NCBI GenBank assembly: GCA_038182865.1
Contig: CP116226.1
Coordinates: 1,550,001 to 1,614,000 of the forward strand
Direction: 5' to 3'
Origin: Microbacterium enclense
Lineage (GTDB): Bacteria > Actinomycetota > Actinomycetes > Actinomycetales > Microbacteriaceae
Length of the DNA stretch: 64,000 bases
Every line of letters starts with the position of its first letter. The stretch's first letter is position 1. The position numbers and the translations under genes were made by a program. Positions 33,725-40,281 of this stretch are shown here, piece by piece. The notes beneath the pieces were generated by a model. The model saw only the letters and a list, made by a program, of their open reading frames with translations. It was not told the origin of the DNA and did no database searches.

Positions 33725-33913
33725 ATGCTCGTCGTCTCCGCCCTCGTGGTCCTCGCTCTCGCCGTCGCCGTGGTCGCTGTGGCTGCCGTTGCGTTGGCGC
33801 GTCGTACCGATCTCGCCCTCGCTGGCCACCTGCCGCGCCGTCGTCGCGCGACCTGGCGCCCGCGTGCGACGGCCCCGGGGGCGCGGCGTACGATCGGCCC
33901 CGTATCGTCCTGA
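33725..33913 (+). CDS. Possible small membrane protein
   Basis: 62 residues: an N-terminal transmembrane helix (LVVSALVVLALAVAVVAVAAVALARR) then a basic tail rich in Arg and Pro. GAGGCT ends 6 nt before its ATG, the same spacing as the leaderless genes, which is the main support. Against it, the tail looks like random GC-rich translation. If it is not real, the 313-bp gap 33647-33959 holds only the cofD promoter. Confidence 0.35.
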   Translation: MLVVSALVVLALAVAVVAVAAVALARRTDLALAGHLPRRRRATWRPRATAPGARRTIGPVSS

Positions 33914-33947
33914 GGGAGCCGACGAGGTCTGCCGCTTCCCCGAATGG

Positions 33948-33953
33948 AAGACT
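33948..33953 (+). promoter_or_regulatory. -10 box, leaderless cofD
   Basis: AAGACT ends 6 nt before ATG 33960. Confidence 0.4.
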
Positions 33954-33959
33954 GGGGGG

Positions 33960-34925
33960 ATGGAGATCTCCGCCCCTCGCGTCGTCGTCCTCGCCGGTGG
34001 AGTCGGAGGATCCAAGTTCACCCTCGGGGTCCGCACCGCTCTGCGCCGGCTCGGCGCACCCGACGCCACGGTGGTCGTCAACACCGGTGACGACCTCTGG
34101 CTGTCGGGGGTGCGTCTGCAGCCCGACGTCGACTCGATCACCTACGCCCTCGCCGGAGTCAATGACACCGAGCGCGGCTGGGGGCGTGCGGGTGACACCG
34201 AGCGCGTGAACGAGGAGCTGCAGGCGTGGGGCGCGGGCTGGCCGTGGTTCACGCTGGGCGACCTCGACCTGGGCACGCATCTCGCCCGCACCGGATGGCT
34301 GCGCGACGGCCTCACGCCGACCCAGGTGCTGGAGCGGGTGGCGGAGCGGTGGCCGCTCGGCATCCGGCTCCTCCCCATGACCGACAGCGAGGTCGACACC
34401 CACGTGCTGCTCGACGACGGGCGGCGCCTGCACTTCCAGGAGTGGTGGACGCGCCACCGTGCACAGCTCACCCCGACAGCTTTCGAGAACCCGGGGATCA
34501 CGGATGCCACGCCGGCTCCCGGCGTCGTCGATGCCATCGCGCAGGCTGACGTGGTGCTGCTGGCGCCGTCGAACCCCGTGGTGTCGATCGGCCCGATTTT
34601 GGCGGTCCCCGGTATCCCGGAGGCGCTGCGCGCGACATCGGCTCGCGTGGTCGGTGTGTCCCCGATCATCGGGGGACGTGTCGTGCGGGGGATGGCCGAC
34701 GTGTGTCTCACGGCGATCGGCGTGGAGACCTCGGCCGCGGCCGTCGCCGAGCATTACGGCGCGCGTACGGCGGGCGGGGTGCTGGATGCCTGGCTGCTCG
34801 CCGAGGAAGATGCTTCCGACGCCGCGAGAGTCGAGGCCGTGGGGATCCGTGCGCTCGTCGCGCCGCTCTGGATGCGGGACGAGGAGACCTCGGCCGCGAT
34901 CGCCGAGGCGGCGCTGCGGGCCTGA
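33960..34925 (+). CDS. cofD: 2-phospho-L-lactate transferase (CofD/FbiA)
   Basis: 321 residues. Transfers the phosphoenolpyruvyl or phospholactyl group from its GDP-activated donor to FO in coenzyme F420 synthesis. Seen: VVVLAGGVGGSKFTLGV, NTGDDLWLSGVRLQPDVDS (both donor-site motifs), LLAPSNPVVSIGPIL and VVGVSPIIGG. Length matches the family. In actinobacteria the protein is called FbiA. It stands alone here, unlike the common fbiA-fbiB pair; no FbiB/CofE glutamate ligase is in the window. Confidence 0.94.
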   Translation: MEISAPRVVVLAGGVGGSKFTLGVRTALRRLGAPDATVVVNTGDDLWLSGVRLQPDVDSITYALAGVNDTERGWGRAGDTERVNEELQAWGAGWPWFTLGDLDLGTHLARTGWLRDGLTPTQVLERVAERWPLGIRLLPMTDSEVDTHVLLDDGRRLHFQEWWTRHRAQLTPTAFENPGITDATPAPGVVDAIAQADVVLLAPSNPVVSIGPILAVPGIPEALRATSARVVGVSPIIGGRVVRGMADVCLTAIGVETSAAAVAEHYGARTAGGVLDAWLLAEEDASDAARVEAVGIRALVAPLWMRDEETSAAIAEAALRA

Positions 34926-34951
34926 GCGTCGGCCGGGGCGAGCTCGGCGCC

Positions 34952-35013
34952 GCGCAACGGATCCGGAGAAGCGCAACGGATCCGGATGCCGAGGGCGTTT
35001 CGGTCCGGATCCG
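34952..35013. repeat. GGATCCGGA-rich repeat cluster in the convergent gap after cofD
   Basis: A 16-bp direct repeat (GCGCAACGGATCCGGA at 34952 and 34971) and an inverted TCCGGATCCG at 35004-35013, which can pair with either copy. It may work as a bidirectional terminator between cofD and the CU044_5270 gene. The same core forms the 601-690 hairpin. Confidence 0.65.
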
Positions 35014-35136
35014 GTGCACCTTTCCGTATCCGCGACCCTCAGAGTCGCGCTGCGGGAGGCGCGAACGGCTGCGGCTCCCCGCTCAGGATGAGCACCTGTG
35101 TGGGCGGGAGCACCAGATCGGCGGGTCCGACACCGG

Positions 35137-36207
35137 TCACCCCGCGCACAGGCTCGTCCCCTCGGGTGCCGCATCGACGACGGTGGTCGTCACCGACGTG
35201 GATCCGATGGCCGTTCCCGCGGGCATGTCGGCGCCGGGGCGCAGCAGCACCTGGCGTTCGCCGATGAACGCCCCCGTCTCCGGGTCGATGATGATGTCCT
35301 GCCGGAAGCCGTTCGCACCCTCATCGCGGCCGATCGCGGTGCCGGTTCGGCCGTTCAGGGTCGCCTGCTCCTCCGTGATCGTGACGCCGGGGATCAGCGC
35401 GGCCGTCTCGTAGAAGGCCGAGCGCAGATCGGCCGGGACGGTGCCCGAGCGCAGCCGGTCGGCCAGCCACACGAGCGCCTCGCCGTCCCGCGAGGGGCCG
35501 GCGTTGCCGTTCTCCTCGTAGATCCTCTCCAGCAACCGATGAGGATCGCGGGGGAGGTCGGCGGCGGTATCGGCGTCGAACATCGTGATGGGCGCGCCGT
35601 ACTCCGTCTTTCCCCCCGGGAACACCGTGCGCCTATCGCCTCCCACGATGCCCATCTCGGCGGCGAACGTCTCGGACTGGGGGCCGAAGGTCTGCACCGG
35701 GGTCCGTGCGCACCGGACCTCGATCCACTCGCCCGAACGGTCGGCCGGCACCCACAGGGCGCTCACGTCTCGCTCGAGGAACGACGTGACGTCGCCCTCC
35801 TCGGTGGTGCCGTCGCGTTCGCGCGCCTCCTCGGCATCCGCCTCGGTCGTCCCCGACGCGGCGTACACGGCATCCGTCCGGATCTCCAGGTACTGACCGG
35901 CGCCGACGACCGGGTCGACGACGTTCCGTGCGGCGGTGGCCGCCGTGCCGAGCACCGCGGCGGCGGCCGGGTCGGCGCCGACGGGTGCGCCGAAGGCTCC
36001 GCCGAAGACGATCACCCCGGTGAGGGCGCACGTGGCCGCCGCGGCCGATCCGACCCAGATCCACCGCCGACGCGGGTGGCGAACGGGAGCGGGAGCGGGC
36101 GGCGCATCGATCGCGCGCAGCAGTGCCGCGCGGCCGCGGATCACGTCCTGCGGAGCGCGGTCGGGGACGTCGGCTCGCACACGGTTCAGCAGCGAGATGT
36201 CATCCAT
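35137..36207 (-). CDS. CU044_5270-family membrane protein, sigma-factor partner
   Basis: 356 residues. The N-terminus (LLNRVRADVPDRAPQDVIRGRAALLRAI) and one transmembrane helix (~52-72, WVGSAAAATCALTGVIVFGG) match the CU044_5270 family, followed by a large extracytoplasmic domain. Genes of this type regularly follow ECF sigma genes, as here, where the start lies inside the end of the sigma gene (8-bp overlap). An anti-sigma or sensor role is likely but inferred. GAAAGAGAG precedes ATG 36207. Confidence 0.83.
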   Translation of the reverse strand: MDDISLLNRVRADVPDRAPQDVIRGRAALLRAIDAPPAPAPVRHPRRRWIWVGSAAAATCALTGVIVFGGAFGAPVGADPAAAAVLGTAATAARNVVDPVVGAGQYLEIRTDAVYAASGTTEADAEEARERDGTTEEGDVTSFLERDVSALWVPADRSGEWIEVRCARTPVQTFGPQSETFAAEMGIVGGDRRTVFPGGKTEYGAPITMFDADTAADLPRDPHRLLERIYEENGNAGPSRDGEALVWLADRLRSGTVPADLRSAFYETAALIPGVTITEEQATLNGRTGTAIGRDEGANGFRQDIIIDPETGAFIGERQVLLRPGADMPAGTAIGSTSVTTTVVDAAPEGTSLCAG

Positions 36208-36781
36208 GGTGGTGCTCTCTTTCTCGACCGATGGTCGGGGTCGTATGCGGGGCGAGGGCCGCGCGGATCTTCCGGCGCGCGCGACTGAGGCGGGAGCGGA
36301 CGGTCCCGAGAGGGACGCCGAGGGCCTCGGCGATACCGGCGTAGTCCAGCTCGCCGAAGGTGTGGAGCAGCAGCACGTCGCGGTCGCCGCGAGAGAGGCC
36401 CGCGAGGGCGGCACCGAGGTGCGGTGCGAGGCCGTCGGCATCCATCCGCTCGTCGGCGCTCTCGATGTCGTCGACGTGGACGCGGGCGATGTCGGCGGCC
36501 TGCATGCCGCGCCATGCACGCGCCTCCAGCCGCGCGTGCTTCTGCATGAGCACCGTGGCGATGCCGAGGAGCCACGGTCGCGCGTCGAGGCCGCCGGTGA
36601 ACGACGCTCGGCGGGCGAAGGCGACGAGGAACGTCTCCGACGTCACGTCTTCGGCGAAGCTCGTGCCGAGGCGCCTGCTGACGTAGCGGTGGATGACGCG
36701 CTCGTGCCGGTCGTACAGGTCGGCGAAGACGGCCCCGTGCGTCAGGGACCGAACGATGATGTCGCCGTCGTGGATGCTCAC
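36200..36781 (-). CDS. RNA polymerase ECF sigma factor
   Basis: 193 residues. Region 2: FADLYDRHERVIHRYVSRRL followed by FAEDVTSETFLVAFARRASF. Region 4: ELDYAGIAEALGVPLGTVRSRLSRARRKI. The C-terminus ends in a His/Arg-rich tail. GTG 36781 has GACAAT 7 nt upstream; longer in-frame starts exist but only add non-homologous residues. It is co-transcribed with the membrane partner downstream, so probably held inactive until a surface signal. Confidence 0.9.
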   Translation of the reverse strand: MSIHDGDIIVRSLTHGAVFADLYDRHERVIHRYVSRRLGTSFAEDVTSETFLVAFARRASFTGGLDARPWLLGIATVLMQKHARLEARAWRGMQAADIARVHVDDIESADERMDADGLAPHLGAALAGLSRGDRDVLLLHTFGELDYAGIAEALGVPLGTVRSRLSRARRKIRAALAPHTTPTIGREREHHHG

Positions 36782-36788
36782 ACTGGGT

Positions 36789-36794
36789 ATTGTC
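36789..36794 (-). promoter_or_regulatory. -10 box, leaderless sigma gene
   Basis: GACAAT ends 7 nt before GTG 36781. Confidence 0.5.
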
Positions 36795-36818
36795 CGATTC
36801 GCGGAATCAGTTCTCGAT

Positions 36819-36847
36819 TCGTCGCGATCGCCCCGGAATCGCGACGA
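36819..36847. repeat. 10-bp inverted repeat between cofC and the sigma gene
   Basis: TCGTCGCGAT and ATCGCGACGA pair perfectly over a 9-nt loop, about 25 bp upstream of the sigma -10 box. It could be a cofC terminator or a binding site for the sigma operon. Confidence 0.5.
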
Positions 36848-37062
36848 GTGCGACGGATTCGGATGCCACGGCTGATCGAGGCCGACTCCGATGCACGCGT
36901 CCGATGTCGTCGCGGGGCGCGAGGAACGTCCCGGAGCCGCACGAGCCGCCGTGCGCGCGTAGGACGCGAGCGATTTCTCGGAGGATCGAGCGACGTTCGG
37001 AGAATCTCGCCGCACAGCGGCGAAGTGCGAAGAATTCTGCGACCTCGGCGTGCGCTCGGGGG

Positions 37063-37701
37063 CTAGGCCACCGCGGCGCGCAGGACCGCGGCCGTCCGCG
37101 GGCCCACGCCCAGCGCCACGGCCTCGGCCAGCTGCGCAGCCGTATCGACGTCACGGCGCAGCGTGGACTCTCGCGGAACCGCGAGGTCGGTGCACCCCAG
37201 CAGGCGGTGGCGGGCAGCGGAGTCGGCGCCGAACGCCGAGACCCACACCGCCCCGGGGCGGGCGGTGACGAGGGTGGAGCCGGTGCCCTCGGCATCCGAC
37301 ACCAGGCCCCGTTCCACGTCTCCCGCGAGTGTCAGTGCCGCCTCGAGATCGTGGGGCCGGAGGGCCGGCACGTCGCCCAGCAACGCCGCCCGGGCGGCAC
37401 CCACACCCGCGGCATCGGCACCGAGCGCGATCGCCGCGTCGAGGCCGCGCACGTCGCCCTCGGCGATCACGTCGACCGCGGGCCACTGAGCGACCTGCGT
37501 GCGCACCTCGGCGTCGTCGGTCACCACGAGGACGCGCGTGACGCGGGCCGTCGACGCGACAGCGGCGATCGTGTCGAGCGCGATGGCGCGGGCCAGTGCC
37601 TCTCGGTCGGACGTCGCGACGGTCAGCCGCGTCTTGCCGAGCGCGGCGGGCTTGACCGGCACGACGACGAACCAGCCGTCGCGGATCTCGGGAGTGCTCA
37701 T
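37063..37701 (-). CDS. cofC: 2-phospho-L-lactate guanylyltransferase (CofC/FbiD)
   Basis: 212 residues, nucleotidyltransferase fold. Makes the GDP-activated donor used by CofD. Seen: WFVVVPVKPAALGKTRL at the N-terminus (a VPxKpxxxGKxRL nucleotide-binding motif), VLVVTDDAEV, ALLGDVPALRPHDL and DAEGTGSTLV. ATG 37701 follows CACAAT and a GGATGCG spacer. In mycobacteria the orthologue FbiD prefers phosphoenolpyruvate. It stands alone between fgd and the sigma factor. Confidence 0.92.
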   Translation of the reverse strand: MSTPEIRDGWFVVVPVKPAALGKTRLTVATSDREALARAIALDTIAAVASTARVTRVLVVTDDAEVRTQVAQWPAVDVIAEGDVRGLDAAIALGADAAGVGAARAALLGDVPALRPHDLEAALTLAGDVERGLVSDAEGTGSTLVTARPGAVWVSAFGADSAARHRLLGCTDLAVPRESTLRRDVDTAAQLAEAVALGVGPRTAAVLRAAVA

Positions 37702-37708
37702 CGCATCC

Positions 37709-37714
37709 ATTGTG
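37709..37714 (-). promoter_or_regulatory. -10 box, leaderless cofC
   Basis: CACAAT, then GGATGCG (one base from GGATGCC), then ATG 37701. Confidence 0.45.
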
Positions 37715-37783
37715 GGTCGTGCCCCCGACATTTCCGGATGGGGGTAGCGGTGTGCCCGCAAAACGTGCGAGTGGGTCGCGGCG

Positions 37784-38794
37784 TCAGGCGAAGCGCGCGC
37801 GGAGGCGGGGGAGGATCTCTGCGCCGTACATGCGCAGGAACTCCTCCTGGTCGTGGCCAGGGTCGTGGAAGACGAGGTGACGGAACCCGAGGTCGACGTA
37901 GCGCGCAATGCGTTCGACGTGCTCGTCGGGGTCTGTCGAGACGATGAACCGGGATGCCGCCCGCTCGATGGGCAGCTCGTTCGCGAGCCGCTGCATCTCG
38001 AGGGGGTCGTGCACGCTCATCTTCTCCTCGGCGGTGAGGGCCAGAGGGGCCCAGAAACGCGTCTTCTCCAGCGCGGTGTCGTGGTCGGGGTGGTACGAGA
38101 CCTTGACCTCCATCAGGGTGTCCACGTCGTCGCGCGTGCGACCGGCTTTCGACAGCCCGTCGTCGAGCGCGGGGAGGAGTTTCTCGGTGTAGAGCTCGGG
38201 TTCCTTTCCGCTCGTGGTGATGTAGCCCTCCGCGATGCGGCCGGCCAGACGGGTGGCCGCCGGGCCCGAGGCGCCGATGTAGATCGGCACTTTCTGCTCG
38301 GGGCGGTCGTAGATCGTGGCATCCTTCACCGAGTAGTAGGTGCCCTCGTACGTGACCCGCTCGTCCGCCCACAGCTCGTTGATGAGCGTGATGGCCTCTT
38401 TGAGCCGCTGGAAGCGTTCCGGGGCTTCGGGCCACTCCAGGCCGAGCGTCACCTCGTTCAGCGCTTCGCCGGTGCCGACGCCGAGCACGACGCGTCCCGG
38501 ATACATCACGCCGAGGGTCGCGAAGACCTGGGCGATGACGCCCGGGTGGTAGCGGAACGTCGGGGTGAGGACGCTCGTGCCGATGATCACGCGCTCGGTG
38601 CGTGCCCCCAGCGCGCCGAGCCACGGCAGCGCATTGGGGGCGTGGCCGCCGTCGTGCATCCAGGGCTGGAGGTGGTCGGAGAGGAAGACGGAGTCGAAGC
38701 CCATCTCATCGGCCAGCACGCCGAAGTCGAGCAGCTCGTTGGGTCCGAACTGCTCGCTCGACGCCTTGTATCCGAATCGCAGGGGAACGGTCAT
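37784..38794 (-). CDS. fgd: F420-dependent glucose-6-phosphate dehydrogenase
   Basis: 336 residues of the luciferase-like F420 family. It resembles mycobacterial Fgd throughout: LRFGYKASSEQFGPNEL at the start, SDHLQPWMHDGGHAPNAL (active-site His/Trp region), GTSVLTPTFRYHPGVIAQ, GVGTGEALNE, TSGKEPELYTEKLLPA, TRFWAPLALTAEEK and HLVFHDPGHDQ. It oxidises glucose-6-phosphate and supplies reduced F420. AGGAGAGAA precedes the ATG, which also overlaps the monooxygenase stop by 4 nt, so it is the third gene of fbiC-monooxygenase-fgd. Confidence 0.94.
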   Translation of the reverse strand: MTVPLRFGYKASSEQFGPNELLDFGVLADEMGFDSVFLSDHLQPWMHDGGHAPNALPWLGALGARTERVIIGTSVLTPTFRYHPGVIAQVFATLGVMYPGRVVLGVGTGEALNEVTLGLEWPEAPERFQRLKEAITLINELWADERVTYEGTYYSVKDATIYDRPEQKVPIYIGASGPAATRLAGRIAEGYITTSGKEPELYTEKLLPALDDGLSKAGRTRDDVDTLMEVKVSYHPDHDTALEKTRFWAPLALTAEEKMSVHDPLEMQRLANELPIERAASRFIVSTDPDEHVERIARYVDLGFRHLVFHDPGHDQEEFLRMYGAEILPRLRARFA

Positions 38795-40281
38795 TTCTCT
38801 CCTCCAACTTCGCAGCCGCGCACGGGGGTGTGCGCGGGCTCGAACTCCGACCCGTCGGTGCCGACGAGCCGCTCATGGAACGCCTGTACGGTACCGGGCC
38901 AGAGCAGGGTCAAGCGCCCCGAGCGGTCGTCGACGTACCAGTTGCGGCACCCGCCGGTCAGCCAGGGGGTGGATGCCGCGGCGGCGGCGATCTCCTCGGT
39001 GTATGCCGCTTCGGCTTCGGGGCGCACACGCAGCGCCCGGTCGGGACGCCGGTCGCGCTCCGAGAGCGCACGCACCACGTACGCCGCCTGCTCTTCGGCC
39101 ATGAGCACGGCCGAGTTGTGCCCGAGGCTCGCGTTCGGGCCGTTCAGGACGAAGAGGTTCGGGAAGCCCGCGACGACGGTGGATCCGAACGAGGTCATGC
39201 CCGCGGACCAGTGCTCCGCGAGGCTGCCGTGGTCGCCGCGCACCAGCTCGGCGTACGGCTGCTGCGTCGAGGCGAATCCGGTCGCGAGCACGAGGACGTC
39301 GGCCTCGTACCGCTCCCCGCTCGCCGCGGTGAGCGTGGACCCGTCGACCGCGGCCAGCGCGGTGGGCTCCAGGGTCACGGCCGGCGAGGCGACGGCGGGG
39401 TAGAACGTGTCGGAGAGCAGCACGCGTTTGCACCCGAAGGCATAGTCGGGCGTCAGGGCGTCGCGCAGTGCGGGGTCGGCGACCTGGGCGTGCAGGTGAT
39501 CGAGGGCCACGGCGCGGGCGGCGGCGGACGCGGCGGCGTCGCCCGACCGCGAGGCGAACCGTGCCTCCCCCTCGGTGTAGAGGCCCGCGCGCAAGCGGGC
39601 GAGATCTCCCGGGCTGTCGTCGAGGCGCTCGCGCTCGGCGAGGGGGATGTCGCCCCCGCCGCGCGGCACGATCCAGGCGGGTGTGCGCTGGAACAGGGTC
39701 ACGTGCGCCGCTCGGCGCGCGAGCTCGGGCACGAGCTGAACAGCGCTGGCACCCGTGCCGACGACGGCGATGCGCGCGTCGGTGAGGTCGACGTCGTGAT
39801 CCCACCGAGCGGAGTGGAAGAGCGGACCATCGAACGACTCAAGGCCCTCGATGGCGGGCACATGCGGCTCGGTGAGACGGCCGCACGCGAGGACGAGGGA
39901 GCGGGCGACGAGCGGTTCGGCGCCGGTGTCGAGCCGCCACACCGCGTCGACGGCATCCCATTCCGCCCCGAGCAGCGGGGTGCGCAGGCGGAGTCGGTCG
40001 CCGAGACCCTCTCGTGCCGCGACGTCGCGCAGGTACGACTGGATCTCGCCACCGGGGGCGAAGGTCTGCGACCACCGGGCGTTCGGGTGCGCGGCGAGAC
40101 TGTAGAGGTGGGCGGGCACGTCGCACGCGACACCCGGGTAGGTGTTGTCACGCCAGGTTCCGCCCACGTCGTCGGCGCGTTCGAGCACCACGATGTCGTC
40201 GCGACCGGCGCGCCGGAGCGCGCCGGCCATCGCGAGACCGGCGAAGCCGGCGCCGACGATCGCGACGTCGATGATCCTCAT
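38791..40281 (-). CDS. Baeyer-Villiger-type flavin monooxygenase
   Basis: 496 residues. FAD-binding VAIVGAGFAGLAMAGALRRA at the start, the fingerprint FDGPLFHSARWD (FxGxxxHxxxW, ~150), then NADPH-binding IAVVGTGASAVQLVPEL. It would insert oxygen into ketones or oxidise heteroatoms; the substrate is unknown. It overlaps fbiC and fgd by 4 nt each, an unusual placement inside an F420 operon. Whether it takes electrons from F420 via NADPH is only a guess. Length is typical for class B monooxygenases. Confidence 0.9.
   Translation of the reverse strand: MRIIDVAIVGAGFAGLAMAGALRRAGRDDIVVLERADDVGGTWRDNTYPGVACDVPAHLYSLAAHPNARWSQTFAPGGEIQSYLRDVAAREGLGDRLRLRTPLLGAEWDAVDAVWRLDTGAEPLVARSLVLACGRLTEPHVPAIEGLESFDGPLFHSARWDHDVDLTDARIAVVGTGASAVQLVPELARRAAHVTLFQRTPAWIVPRGGGDIPLAERERLDDSPGDLARLRAGLYTEGEARFASRSGDAAASAAARAVALDHLHAQVADPALRDALTPDYAFGCKRVLLSDTFYPAVASPAVTLEPTALAAVDGSTLTAASGERYEADVLVLATGFASTQQPYAELVRGDHGSLAEHWSAGMTSFGSTVVAGFPNLFVLNGPNASLGHNSAVLMAEEQAAYVVRALSERDRRPDRALRVRPEAEAAYTEEIAAAAASTPWLTGGCRNWYVDDRSGRLTLLWPGTVQAFHERLVGTDGSEFEPAHTPVRGCEVGGEK

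Noticed and set aside
36864..37066. Possible 67-residue plus-strand gene before cofC's end
   Set aside because: Arg/Ser-rich, no ribosome site or -10 at useful spacing, no conserved look; it overlaps the end of cofC.
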